Below are positions 45,115 through 53,822 of a DNA stretch of 64,000 bases, piece by piece. The notes below the pieces were generated by a model. It saw nothing but the letters and a program-made list of their open reading frames with translations. It did not search any database and was not told the DNA's origin. Numbering within the stretch: position 1 is the stretch's first letter; each line of letters begins with the position of its first letter. The translations under genes and the position numbers were made by a program. Origin of the DNA: Nocardioides luti (GTDB lineage Bacteria > Actinomycetota > Actinomycetes > Propionibacteriales > Nocardioidaceae); the NCBI RefSeq assembly GCF_014212315.1, contig NZ_JACKXE010000001.1, positions 2,480,001 through 2,544,000 of the forward strand, given 5' to 3'.

Positions 45115-46572
45115 ATGGAACCCCTCGACCTGCTGGCCCCCGACCACCGCGGACTGCTCATCGGAGGGGCCTGGCGAGCGGCCGACGGCGACGACCGGTT
45201 CGAGGTGACCGACCCCGCCGACGGGTCCGTGATCACCGACGTCGCGAACGCCTCCGTCGCCGACGCCGTGGAGGCCCTGGACGCCGCCGTCGAGGCGCAG
45301 GCCGCGTGGGCGCGGACGGCGCCCCGCGAGCGCGGGGAGATCCTGCGGACGGCGTTCGAGCTGGTCACCGAGCGGGCCGACGACTTCGCCCGGCTGATGA
45401 GCCTGGAGATGGGCAAGACGGTCGCGGAGGCGCGCGGCGAGGTCGGCTACGGCATCGAGTTCTTCCGCTGGTACGCCGAGGAGGCGGTCCGCATCCACGG
45501 TCGCTGGATGCAGGCGCCGGCCGGCGGCAGCCGGCTGCTCACGATCAAGAAGCCGGTCGGCCCGTGCCTGTTCGTGACGCCGTGGAACTTCCCGCTCGCC
45601 ATGGGCACCCGCAAGATCGGGCCCGCCATCGCGGCCGGCTGCACGATGGTGGTCAAGCCCGCGCACCAGACCCCGCTGACGATGCTGGCGCTGGCCGCCG
45701 TGCTCGCCGAGGCCGGGCTGCCCGACGGCGTGCTCAACGTCGTCCCGAGCACCCGCGCCGGCGAGATCAGCGAGGCGCTGATGGGCGACGACCGGCTCCG
45801 CAAGGTCAGCTTCACCGGCTCCACCAACGTCGGCAAGGTGCTGGTGCGCCAGTCCGCCGACCAGCTCCAGCGGGTCTCGATGGAGCTCGGCGGCAACGCG
45901 CCGTTCCTCGTCTTCGAGGACGCCGACGTCGACGCCGCCGTGGACGGCGCGATGGTCGCGAAGATGCGCAACATGGGGGAGGCCTGCACGGCCGCCAACC
46001 GGTTCCTCGTGCACTCCTCGCTCGCGGGCGAGTTCGCCGAGAAGCTCGGCGCGCGGATGTCGGCGCTCACCCTCGGTCGCGGCCAGGACGAGGGCGTCGA
46101 CGTCGGCCCGCTCATCGACGAGAAGGCCGTCGACAACGTCGGTCGGCTGGTGGCCGACGCCGTGCAGGACGGGGCGACGGTCGTCTGCGGCGGCGAGAAG
46201 CCGGACGGGCCGGGGTGGTTCTACCCGCCGACGGTCCTGCTGGACGTCCCGGTCGACGCCGCGATCAACGTCGAGGAGATCTTCGGCCCGGTCGCGCCGA
46301 TCACGACCTTCGACACCGAGGACGAGGCGGTCGCCCGGGCGAACGCAACGGAGTACGGCCTGGCGTCGTACGTCTACACCCGCGACCTCGCCCGCACGAT
46401 CCGGATGGCCGAGGCGCTCGACTTCGGCATGGTCGGCATCAACACCGGCCTGATCTCCAACCCGGCCGCGCCGTTCGGTGGCGTGAAGGCGAGCGGCTTC
46501 GGCCGCGAGGGCGGCTTCGAGGGCATCGAGGAGTACCTCGAGACGACGTACGTCGCGCTGCCGGCCGGCTGA
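45115..46572 (+). CDS. gabD: succinate-semialdehyde dehydrogenase, NAD(P)-dependent
   Basis: The 485-residue aldehyde dehydrogenase has the cofactor segment TPWNFPLAMGTRKIGPAIAAGCTMVVKPAHQTPL, active-site Glu in MELGGNAPF and nucleophile C291 in GEACTAANRF. The C-terminal APFGGVKASGFGREGG matches the SSADH branch, which oxidises succinate semialdehyde to succinate (GABA shunt). No aminotransferase or gab regulator is adjacent, so related semialdehydes remain possible. The start at 45115 lies after a GACAAGGTT segment with no strong ribosome-binding site. The AGGGGT array upstream suggests specific control. Confidence 0.88.
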   Translation: MEPLDLLAPDHRGLLIGGAWRAADGDDRFEVTDPADGSVITDVANASVADAVEALDAAVEAQAAWARTAPRERGEILRTAFELVTERADDFARLMSLEMGKTVAEARGEVGYGIEFFRWYAEEAVRIHGRWMQAPAGGSRLLTIKKPVGPCLFVTPWNFPLAMGTRKIGPAIAAGCTMVVKPAHQTPLTMLALAAVLAEAGLPDGVLNVVPSTRAGEISEALMGDDRLRKVSFTGSTNVGKVLVRQSADQLQRVSMELGGNAPFLVFEDADVDAAVDGAMVAKMRNMGEACTAANRFLVHSSLAGEFAEKLGARMSALTLGRGQDEGVDVGPLIDEKAVDNVGRLVADAVQDGATVVCGGEKPDGPGWFYPPTVLLDVPVDAAINVEEIFGPVAPITTFDTEDEAVARANATEYGLASYVYTRDLARTIRMAEALDFGMVGINTGLISNPAAPFGGVKASGFGREGGFEGIEEYLETTYVALPAG

Positions 46573-46578
46573 GTCGCC

Positions 46579-46598
46579 GACCGGCGCTGCCGCCGGTC
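46579..46598. terminator. hairpin between convergent genes
   Basis: GACCGGC (46579-46585) pairs with GCCGGTC (46592-46598) around GCTGCC. It overlaps the TGA of the flotillin gene by its distal arm and follows the SSADH stop by 6 nt. Confidence 0.5.
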
Positions 46599-48153
46599 AG
46601 CGGGCGGCGAGGTCGGCGCCCGCGCCGTCCGGTCCCGACGTGGCCGCGGCCGTCGTCGCGGGTGTGCTGCCGATCCCGGTCACCGCACCCTCGACGGCCC
46701 GCTTGATCAGCGCCTCGAGGTCCAGACCGGTCGTCGTCTTGAGCATCGACAGGGTCTGCACGACGTTGTCGGTGACCTGACGGGGGATCGCGCCGGCCCC
46801 GTCGGAGGAGATGACCGTCAGCTGGTCGATGGCGGCGATGGGGGCGGCCACCTCCCGGGCGATCTGGGGCAGCACCTCGATCAGCATCTGCAGGACGGCG
46901 GCGTCGTTGTAGTTCGCGAACGCCTCGGCCCGCTTGTCCATGGCCTCCGCCTCGGCCTGGCCGATCGCGAGCGTCGAGGCCGCCTGCGCCTCGCCCTCGG
47001 CCCGGGTCGCCTCGGCCTCGGCGGTACGGCGGGCCCGCTCGGCCTCACCGCGCTTGGTGCCCTCGATCGCCTCGGCCTCAGCCAGCGCGGCGCGACGGGA
47101 CTTCTCGGACTCACCGCTCAGCCGGGTCTCCTCGGCCTTGGCCTGGGCGTTGGCGATCGAGGCCGCCTTGCGGGCCTCGGCGGCCGCGATCTCGGAGTTC
47201 CGGTTGGCCTCGGCCTCCTGCTCGACCTTGTACCGCGCAGCGTCGGCCGGCTTGCGGACCTGGGTCTCGAGCTGGCGCTCGGTCAGGGCGGCCTGGCGCA
47301 CGGCGACCTTCTCCTGCTCGAGCAGGATCGCCTGGTCGCGATCGGCCTGGGCGAGCGGACCGGACGCGGCAGCGGTCGCGGAGGCGGCATCGGTCTCGGC
47401 CTTGATGCCGGCTTGGCGCAGGGCCAGCGCCCGCTGCGCGACCGCGATCTCCTCCTCGGACTTGATCCGGGCCTGCTCGGCCGCCTGTCGGGCGTTGGCC
47501 TCGGCGATCGCCGCGGCCTGACCGATGCGCGCGGCCTCGGGGCGCCCGAGGTCGGCGAGGTAGTTGCCGTCGTCGGTCACGTCCTGGATCTGGAAGGTGT
47601 CGAGGATCAGCCCCTGACCGGTCAGGGAGTTCTCGGACTCGTCGGCGACGCGCTGGGCGAAGGCCGCGCGGTCCCGGATGATCTGCTCGACGGTGAGCCC
47701 GCCGACGATCGAGCGGAGCGCGCCGGCCAGCACCTCCTGGGTGAACGGTTCGACCTCGTCCTGCTGGCTGAGGAAGCGCTGCGCGGCGAGCCGGATCTGG
47801 TCGGCGTTGCCGCCGACCTTGACGATGGCCACGCCCTCGACGTTCAGCTTGATGCCCTGCCCCGAGACGGCGCCGCGGATCTGGACCGAGATGCGACGGC
47901 TGGACAGGTCGAGGGTGGCGAGCTTCTGGACGAACGGGATCACGAAGGTCCCGCCGCCGAGGATCACCTTCTGGCCGGACAGGTCGGTCGTCAGCGCCCC
48001 GGTCTCGGGGTTGCGGACCGCCTGGCCCTTGCGGCCCGTGACGATGTAGGCCTCGTTGGGGCCGGCGACCTTGTAGCGACTGGTCACGAGCAGCACGATC
48101 AGTACCAGCAGGACGACGAAGCCGATGACCGGCACGAGCAGGGAGTCCAGCAC
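46597..48153 (-). CDS. flotillin-like SPFH-domain protein
   Basis: The 518-residue protein has an N-terminal membrane hairpin (VIGFVVLLVLIVLLVTS), an SPFH/band-7 domain (about residues 30-200, VRNPETGALTTDLSGQKVILGG) and a long coiled coil of Glu/Ala repeats (about 200-400, e.g. RRTAEAEATRAEGEAQAA). The C-terminus is Ala/Thr-rich. It is expected to oligomerise on the cytoplasmic face and organise membrane microdomains. GTG 48153 is preceded by GGAAAGG. The NfeD-type gene 31 nt upstream is the usual partner, cotranscribed here. Confidence 0.92.
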   Translation of the reverse strand: MLDSLLVPVIGFVVLLVLIVLLVTSRYKVAGPNEAYIVTGRKGQAVRNPETGALTTDLSGQKVILGGGTFVIPFVQKLATLDLSSRRISVQIRGAVSGQGIKLNVEGVAIVKVGGNADQIRLAAQRFLSQQDEVEPFTQEVLAGALRSIVGGLTVEQIIRDRAAFAQRVADESENSLTGQGLILDTFQIQDVTDDGNYLADLGRPEAARIGQAAAIAEANARQAAEQARIKSEEEIAVAQRALALRQAGIKAETDAASATAAASGPLAQADRDQAILLEQEKVAVRQAALTERQLETQVRKPADAARYKVEQEAEANRNSEIAAAEARKAASIANAQAKAEETRLSGESEKSRRAALAEAEAIEGTKRGEAERARRTAEAEATRAEGEAQAASTLAIGQAEAEAMDKRAEAFANYNDAAVLQMLIEVLPQIAREVAAPIAAIDQLTVISSDGAGAIPRQVTDNVVQTLSMLKTTTGLDLEALIKRAVEGAVTGIGSTPATTAAATSGPDGAGADLAAR

Positions 48154-48183
48154 GAGAAGGGCCTTTCCGAGAGGGTGGGAGGG

Positions 48184-48705
48184 TCAGTCGAGCTCGAGGT
48201 CGTTCCACACGGGGGCCACCGTGACCGCCGTCGGGGAGAGCACGCCGGTGACGTGGACCTGCGTCCCGGTGACGAGGGCGCGCTCGGCCCGGGCGTTGAG
48301 GCGCAGGGTGTGCCCACCGATCTGGAGGCGTACGACGCCGAAGCCGTCGCCCGGGATGTCGGTGATCACGGTGGCGTCGTGCCCGATGGTGTCGTCGGTC
48401 GTGGGCGTCGCGTCGCTGGACCCGTCGCGCACGAGGCGGGTGAGCCAGGAGGCGAACCAGCCGAAGCCGGCGCCGGCAACGACGCCCACCGGGACGGCGA
48501 TGACGGTCGGCGCTCCCGCGGCCTGGGCCAGGGCGCCACCGAAGCCGAAGGCGGCGACGAACCCGGCGACGACGGCGCTCGAGAACCAGTCGGCCGTCAG
48601 GGCGTCGCCGAGGCCGTCGAGGGCGCTGCCGACGAGGTCGCCGACGAGCAGCGAGAGGCCGAGCAGGACCAGCCCGGCGATGCCGATCACGAGGAACGTC
48701 GTCAC
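48184..48705 (-). CDS. NfeD-family membrane protein
   Basis: The 173-residue protein has an N-terminal span, two more spans (AVVAGFVAAFGFGGALAQ and TVIAVPVGVVAGAGFGWFASW) and a C-terminal OB-fold-like domain (IGHDATVITDIPGDGFGVVRLQIGG...TQVHVTGVLSPTAVTVAP). This is the NfeD1b/YuaF layout that works with flotillins in membrane domains. A TAGGGT box (48759-48764, minus strand) could drive the two-gene operon, leaving a leader of about 45 nt. Confidence 0.82.
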   Translation of the reverse strand: MTTFLVIGIAGLVLLGLSLLVGDLVGSALDGLGDALTADWFSSAVVAGFVAAFGFGGALAQAAGAPTVIAVPVGVVAGAGFGWFASWLTRLVRDGSSDATPTTDDTIGHDATVITDIPGDGFGVVRLQIGGHTLRLNARAERALVTGTQVHVTGVLSPTAVTVAPVWNDLELD

Positions 48706-48810
48706 ACTGCTGCCCCCGGTGCTGTGGGCGGTCCTCCCCCGACGGGGACCACGTCGCCACCCTAGTGCGCGGCGGCGCCCGCCGGGGAGGGATCGGGGCG
48801 TTGGCGACCG

Positions 48811-49815
48811 TCAGCCGGCGGCGCCGGCGAGCGCGACGAGCCAGCGGTCCCAGTGCCGGTCGAGCCGGTCCCGGCCGTGGACCGGGCGGTGGTCGGAGAC
48901 CCAGAAGCCGAACACGTCGTCGCCGGCCGGGGTGTCGTGGCGCAGCTGGAGCCAGACCGGCCGGGCGTCCGGGGCGCGCGGGGCGTCCCCCACGCCGACG
49001 GCGGCCAGCGCGGCCCGGGCGAGCGGGCGCAGGTCCTCGGCGTACCTCTCCGTCGTGAGCCGCGCGGGCTCGACCTGCTCCGGGAGGCCGACCTCGAGCG
49101 CGAGCAGGACGTGGTCGCGCCGACGCTCGAGGCGCCAGGACGTGGCCGCCACCGGCAGCTCGGACGACACCGTGCTGCGCTGGACCCGCTGCAGCATCTC
49201 GACGTCCGCATGCGCGACGCGGCCGGTGACCAGCACCGCCGAGGGGCCCGAGGTGAAGCGCCAGGTGGTCCCGGCGCCGCCGTACCCGATCCGGCTCGCC
49301 TCCGTGGCGTCGTGCAGGAGCCCGCCGTCGGAGGCGACCGCGATCGTCTCCGTCCCGTCCTCGACGGTGTAGGTCACCGGCCCGAGCAGCGCCTGGGTCA
49401 CGGCCTGCCAGCTCTCCAGCACGGCGAGCTCGTCGTCGCGCCCGGCGAACGTGTCGTCGACGACGAGGACGTCCCCCTCCTCGTCGGCCGGCTCGAGCTC
49501 GAGGCGGTGGCTCGGGTAGTCGTCGCGGACCGTCACCTTGCCGACCGCCCGCAGGAGCAGCACCAGGTCGGCGGCCGTCAGGTCGGGGTCGACGGTCAGC
49601 TCGATCCGCGGCGCCTCGGCGTCCGAGGGGGCGGTGACGTCCGCGCTGAGCACGCCGTCGACGCGGCCCAGCCGGGTCTGCACGCTGTGCGCCAGGTCGA
49701 CGCCCTCCGAGCACCCGGCCAGCAGGCAGGACGACAGCAGCAGCGCCGCGGCCGTGGCCGCCGCCGTCGCCGCCGTCGTCCGGACACGGCGCAGCCCGGT
49801 CCCCCCAGGTCCCAT
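48811..49815 (-). CDS. lipoprotein of unknown function
   Basis: The 334-residue protein has an N-terminal basic region, a hydrophobic stretch and a lipobox LLAGC (Cys near residue 34). The mature protein has two similar halves of mixed strand and helix, rich in Asp and Glu. It shows SVQTRLGRVDGVLSADVTAPSD near residue 45. I recognise no family. ATG 49815 is chosen as it gives a proper n-region; an upstream frame to 49893 is Pro-rich. It is divergent from the DUF2332 gene. Confidence 0.72.
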   Translation of the reverse strand: MGPGGTGLRRVRTTAATAAATAAALLLSSCLLAGCSEGVDLAHSVQTRLGRVDGVLSADVTAPSDAEAPRIELTVDPDLTAADLVLLLRAVGKVTVRDDYPSHRLELEPADEEGDVLVVDDTFAGRDDELAVLESWQAVTQALLGPVTYTVEDGTETIAVASDGGLLHDATEASRIGYGGAGTTWRFTSGPSAVLVTGRVAHADVEMLQRVQRSTVSSELPVAATSWRLERRRDHVLLALEVGLPEQVEPARLTTERYAEDLRPLARAALAAVGVGDAPRAPDARPVWLQLRHDTPAGDDVFGFWVSDHRPVHGRDRLDRHWDRWLVALAGAAG

Positions 49816-49891
49816 GGCCCAAGGCTCCCGCACCGTGCGTCGCGGGGGTGGCGGAACCACGAGACCTTGAGGGGATCGTGAGAATGGCGGC

Positions 49892-50932
49892 ATGGAGCTC
49901 TGGACCGGAGTGGTGGAGCAGTACGCCGAGTTCGCGGACTACGCGCGCGGCGACTCGCCGTGCTTCGAGGCGTGGGCGCGCGGGGTGGCCGACGACCCCG
50001 AGGTGGTCGCCTGGATCGCGACCCTGCCCGAGATCAAGCAGCAGCCGAACCTCGTCTTCGCCGCGGCCCGGTGGCACGGGGTGGCCGCGCCGGCGGCGTA
50101 CGCCGTGCTGCGGGAGGCCCTGCTCGCCGACGGCGCCGGCGAGCCCGGCGAGCCCGGCGACCCCGGCGGTATCGGCCCGATCCGGTCGACGATCCTGGCG
50201 CGGGCGACGCAGACCAACGAGGTCGGCCGGCTCGCGACGCTGGTGCCGGCCTTCGCGCAGCTGGGCGGCGGCGTGCCGCTGTCACTGCTGGAGGTGGGGG
50301 CGAGCGCCGGGCTGTGCCTCTACCCCGACCGCTGGTCCTACGCGTGGTCGGCCGGCCCGGCCGGGTCGGACGTGGTGGAGGTGGGTGCGCCGGGCGCGGC
50401 CGGTCCGCTGCGCGCCGAGGTGGACGGGCCGGTGCCGTTCCCGACCGCGCCGCCCGCGGTGGCCTGGCGCGGTGGCGTGGACCTGAACCCGCTCGACGTG
50501 CGCGACCCCGACGACACGGGCTGGCTCGAGACGCTGGTCTGGCCCGAGCACGACGACCGTCGGGCGCTGCTGCGTGAGGCGGTCGGGGTGGCGGCCGCGG
50601 ACCCGCCCGAGCTGGTCCGGGGCGACCTCCTGGAGGAGCTGCCGGGGCTGGTGGAGCGCGCGTCCGAGCACGGCCCGGTGGTGGTCTTCCACAGCGCGGT
50701 CATCGCCTACCTCGAGCCGGACGACCGGCGGCGCTTCGCCGCGATGATGCGCGACCTGGTCGCGGCCGGCCGCTGCCACTGGGTCAGCAACGAGGGGCGC
50801 AGCGTCCTGCCCGAGGTGAGCGCGACCTGGCCGCAGGAGGCTCCGTCGGGACGGTTCGTGCTCGGCGTCGACGGGCAGGCGGTGGCCTGGACCCACGGCC
50901 ACGGCCGGTCGATGACCTGGCTGCGCGGCTGA
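49892..50932 (+). CDS. DUF2332 family protein
   Basis: The 346-residue protein matches DUF2332: YAEFADYARGDSPCFEAWARGVADDPEVVAWIATLPEIKQQPNLVFAAARWHG near the N-terminus. SLLEVGASAGLCLYPDRW near residue 131 is like a methyltransferase SAM-binding motif I, and VVFHSAVIAYLEPDDRRRF comes later. The order suggests a class-I methyltransferase fold; activity is unproved. It lies between a divergent lipoprotein and a convergent LuxR gene. Confidence 0.83.
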   Translation: MELWTGVVEQYAEFADYARGDSPCFEAWARGVADDPEVVAWIATLPEIKQQPNLVFAAARWHGVAAPAAYAVLREALLADGAGEPGEPGDPGGIGPIRSTILARATQTNEVGRLATLVPAFAQLGGGVPLSLLEVGASAGLCLYPDRWSYAWSAGPAGSDVVEVGAPGAAGPLRAEVDGPVPFPTAPPAVAWRGGVDLNPLDVRDPDDTGWLETLVWPEHDDRRALLREAVGVAAADPPELVRGDLLEELPGLVERASEHGPVVVFHSAVIAYLEPDDRRRFAAMMRDLVAAGRCHWVSNEGRSVLPEVSATWPQEAPSGRFVLGVDGQAVAWTHGHGRSMTWLRG

Positions 50933-50945
50933 GCCCGGCGGTTCC

Positions 50946-52001
50946 TCAGTCGGGCACGCCCAGCGACCCGGCCAGCCCGCTGCGGGAGCGGATGCCGAGC
51001 TTGCGGTAGACGTGCGAGAGGTGCCACTCGACGGCCTTGACGCTGACCTCGAGCTCCTCGGCGACCTGGCGGTTGGTGCGCCCGAGGGCGGCCAGCCGCG
51101 CGACCCGGCGCTCGGAGACGGTGAGGGTGGCGAGCGCCTCGCTCTGCACGGGGCGTGGCTGCTCGCCGAGGCGTTCGAGGAGTCGCCGGACCCGCGCCGT
51201 GAGCGGCCACAGGTCCTGGCGACCGGCGTAGGCCTCCGCCGCGCGCAGCAGCACGAGCGCCTCCGTGGCCCGGCCCTGCAGGACCAGCAGCCCGGCGAGG
51301 TCGGTGTCGACCTGGGCGGCCAGCCGGCCGGCCCGGATCCCCGCCAGGGTGTCCCGCGCCCGGCGCAGCAGCGCGAGCTGCTCGGTCCCGGTGCCGGTGG
51401 TCGCCACCGTGCGGAGCGCCAGCGCGACGGCGTACGGCGTGGTGGCGAGGTCCAGCTGCTCGCGGGCCAGCCGGGTGGCCTCGCTGCGGCGGCCCAGGCG
51501 CAGCGCGGCGAGGGCGGCCCCGACCCGCCAGGGCGCCAGGTCGTCGGGCAGCCGGCCAGAGGCGTCGGCCAGGAGGACGCCCGCCGTGGCGAAGTGGCCG
51601 GCCGCCGGCTCCGGCTCGTGCAGGGCGGTGGCCAGCTCCCCGCGGGCGTGGTGCGCGAGCGCCCCGCGCAGGCCGTCCGCGGCGAGGTGGACCTCCAGCT
51701 CCTCGCCGAGGACCAGGGCCTCACCGACGTCGCCACGGGCCAGCCGGCAGTCGAGGCCGACGGCGAGCAGCATCGCCGTGTCGGCGGAGTCGGGCTCGAG
51801 CACGGCCAGGACCCGCAGTGAGTCGAGGTCGCCCAGCGCGGCGTTGACCTCGCCCGCGCGGGCCTGCTCCCACGCCCGCAGCAGGGCCGGGTGGGTGGTC
51901 GGCGGGTGGTGCGCCCGCACGACGGTGAGGGGCGCGGTGTGCGCGGGGCCCCGCGTCCGGGTGCCGGGGGCCGCCGACGGTTCCGACTCGGGTCCTCGCA
52001 T
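50946..52001 (-). CDS. LuxR-type transcriptional regulator
   Basis: The 351-residue product has a C-terminal GerE/LuxR helix-turn-helix (LTVSERRVARLAALGRTNRQVAEELEVSVKAVEWHLSHVYRKLGI, residues about 285-335) after a long helical, TPR-like region. There is no receiver or Walker ATPase motif, so it is the truncated form of the large LAL-type regulators. The signal is unknown. ATG 52001 follows TAGCCT by 7 nt (leaderless). It is next to an ECF operon that ends just upstream. Confidence 0.82.
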   Translation of the reverse strand: MRGPESEPSAAPGTRTRGPAHTAPLTVVRAHHPPTTHPALLRAWEQARAGEVNAALGDLDSLRVLAVLEPDSADTAMLLAVGLDCRLARGDVGEALVLGEELEVHLAADGLRGALAHHARGELATALHEPEPAAGHFATAGVLLADASGRLPDDLAPWRVGAALAALRLGRRSEATRLAREQLDLATTPYAVALALRTVATTGTGTEQLALLRRARDTLAGIRAGRLAAQVDTDLAGLLVLQGRATEALVLLRAAEAYAGRQDLWPLTARVRRLLERLGEQPRPVQSEALATLTVSERRVARLAALGRTNRQVAEELEVSVKAVEWHLSHVYRKLGIRSRSGLAGSLGVPD

Positions 52002-52008
52002 GCCGCAC

Positions 52009-52014
52009 AGGCTA
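52009..52014 (-). promoter_or_regulatory. -10 box TAGCCT of a leaderless gene
   Basis: On the minus strand TAGCCT is followed by 7 nt and ATG 52001. It overlaps the 3' end of the preceding gene (stop at 52012-52014). Confidence 0.5.
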
Positions 52015-52632
52015 GGAAGCGACGCCCGGGGTCGTGCCCCGATTGCCCCGAACCCGTCCGGGTGGACCAGTCAGGTGTCGGCCCAGGAAGGCCAGCAGCT
52101 GGACGTCGTACGACGTCCCGACCGCGGTCGGCCGGGGGCTGTCGAAGCGGCGGCCGCGGTCGCTCGGGTCGACGACCGTGCGGGCCACGGCGAGCAGCAT
52201 CCGGGCCAGGTCGTCGGGGATGGGGGCGTCGCGCCCGGTGCTCTGGCCGACGTCCCAGCCGTGCACCGTGATCTCGAGGGCCGCGGTGGCGACCAGCAGC
52301 GGGGCCGCGAGGTCCAGGTCGCCGACCCGGACCCCGGCCCGCGCGACGGGCGCGGCCCGCGTCCAGGCGCCGAGCAGTGCGCACGCCTTCTGCTGCAGCA
52401 CGTCCGTGCGGGCGTGTGCCGGGCCGGGGCGGTCGACCTCGACGAGTCCCTCGGCCGCCTCGGCGAACGCGTCGAGCGCGTCCTCCATGTGGGCGAGCAG
52501 GTCGTCGAGCGACCAGCCGGCGCACGGCGTCGGCAGGTCGAGGTGGTGGTCGGTGACGTCGGCGAGCACGACGCGGGTGTAGCCCAGGGCCCGGTCGAGG
52601 AGCTCGACGGCACCGTCGAGCGCCGCGGTCAC
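52012..52632 (-). CDS. TIGR03086-type DinB-like protein
   Basis: The 206-residue product has the MDMPI/TIGR03086 pattern: LDRALGYTRVVLADV near the N-terminus, PTPCAGWSLDDLLAHMEDALD (ligand His), and TAALEITVHGWDVGQSTGRD in the middle (second His/Asp). It is likely a mycothiol-dependent enzyme; the substrate is unknown. GTG 52632 overlaps the sigma factor stop. Placement next to an ECF sigma factor recurs in actinobacteria and suggests thiol or oxidative stress control (inference). Confidence 0.78.
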   Translation of the reverse strand: MTAALDGAVELLDRALGYTRVVLADVTDHHLDLPTPCAGWSLDDLLAHMEDALDAFAEAAEGLVEVDRPGPAHARTDVLQQKACALLGAWTRAAPVARAGVRVGDLDLAAPLLVATAALEITVHGWDVGQSTGRDAPIPDDLARMLLAVARTVVDPSDRGRRFDSPRPTAVGTSYDVQLLAFLGRHLTGPPGRVRGNRGTTPGVAS

Positions 52633-53663
52633 CGCGGGGCCGGGGCGTTCTCGGTGCTGGCCGGGACGTAGTCCGCCGGGAGCCGGTCGGGCAGGCCGAA
52701 GGTCGCGAAGAGCCGGGCGTCGAAGAACGCGCTGACGTGGCGCACCTGGTCGCCGTCGAGGTCGAGCACCTGCAGCTGGAACGGCACGAAGTCGCCGGCC
52801 TCGGTGCGCATGTAGAGGCCGAACGCGGGCTGCCCGTTGGCCTCGGTCGCGATCATCGGCATGTCGTGCGAGCCGCCGGGGCACTCGGTGCCGATCAGCC
52901 ACCCGATCGCCTCGGACCCGCGGAACCAGCTGGTGAACGGCGGCATCTCCCACGTGGCCTCGGCCGTGAGCAGGCTGACGATCGTGTCGATGTCCTTCTT
53001 CCAGAAGGCGTCGACGTAGCGGTCCAGCAGCGAGCGCTGGGCGTCGGTCAGGTCCGGGCGCACCGTCTCCTCGCTGAGCCCGCGGTCGGCGAGCTGCGCG
53101 TGTGCGCGCTGGAGGGCGGAGTTGACCGCCGCGGTGGTGGTGTCGAGCGCCTCGGCGACCTCGGCGGCCGACCAGCGGAGCACGTCGCGCAGGATCAGCA
53201 CGGCGCGCTGCCGGGCCGGCAGGTGCTGCAGCGCGGCGACGAAGGCCAGCCGGATCGAGTCGCGCTCGGCGACGACGACCGCGGCGTCCGGGACCGGCTC
53301 GAGCCAGGCGATCTCCGGGTCCTGCTCGAGCGCGTCGCCCATGGTGGCGTCGGACGTGCCGAGCCCGGTCGGCAGCGGCCGGCGCGGCCGGCTCTCGAGG
53401 TTGGTCAGGCAGACGTTCGTGGCGATCCGGTAGAGCCAGGTCCGCACCGAGGACCGGCCCTGGAAGTCGCCCGAGGCCTTCCAGGCGCGCAGGAAGGTCT
53501 CCTGCACGAGGTCCTCGGCCTCGTGGACCGAGCCGCTCATCCGGTAGCAGTGCGCCAGCAGCTCGCGCTGGTAGCGCTGCGTGAGCGTCGGGAAGTCGTC
53601 CAGCTCGGTCGTGCCGTCCGTGCCCTGCGCGCTCGTCACCGTGGTCGTCCCTCGTGCCGTCAT
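52629..53663 (-). CDS. ECF sigma factor with SnoaL-like C-terminal domain
   Basis: The 344-residue protein has sigma region 2 (YQRELLAHCYRMSGSVHEAEDLVQETFLRAWKAS) and region 4 (LPARQRAVLILRDVLRWSAAEVAEALDTTTAAVNSALQRA), then an NTF2/SnoaL-like domain from about residue 205 (LLDRYVDAFWKKDIDTIVSLLTAEATWEMPPF). This is the TIGR02960/SigG-like group, which carries its own regulatory domain instead of an anti-sigma gene. I prefer ATG 53663, 6 nt after GACGAGGGG, over the upstream ATG at 53729. It overlaps the next gene by GTGA. Confidence 0.88.
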   Translation of the reverse strand: MTARGTTTVTSAQGTDGTTELDDFPTLTQRYQRELLAHCYRMSGSVHEAEDLVQETFLRAWKASGDFQGRSSVRTWLYRIATNVCLTNLESRPRRPLPTGLGTSDATMGDALEQDPEIAWLEPVPDAAVVVAERDSIRLAFVAALQHLPARQRAVLILRDVLRWSAAEVAEALDTTTAAVNSALQRAHAQLADRGLSEETVRPDLTDAQRSLLDRYVDAFWKKDIDTIVSLLTAEATWEMPPFTSWFRGSEAIGWLIGTECPGGSHDMPMIATEANGQPAFGLYMRTEAGDFVPFQLQVLDLDGDQVRHVSAFFDARLFATFGLPDRLPADYVPASTENAPAPR

Positions 53664-53748
53664 CGGGTGCCCCTCGTCGTCCGTCCAGTGTGCCTGCTGG
53701 TGCAGACCGGCGTCGACCGCGGAACTCATCGGTGGGGTGGCCGCGCCT

Positions 53749-53822
53749 GCTGCAACGCGGTGTCCACGTCACTGGCGCGGTGCTACGACGGCGGTTTCGC
53801 TACGTGGACACCGCGTTACAGC
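53749..53822. repeat. long-stem palindromic repeat, family B, copy 2
   Basis: Arms at 53749-53769 and 53802-53822 pair over 21 bp with one mismatch. The loop is the reverse complement of the copy-1 loop in most positions, so the element is inverted relative to 8709-8786. Its right edge contains the last codons and TAA stop of glpD. Confidence 0.9.

Noticed and set aside
53664..53729. Longer N-terminus for the SnoaL-type sigma factor (ATG 53729)
   Set aside because: The added residues are unlike sigma region 2, and a good GAGGGG site precedes the ATG at 53663.
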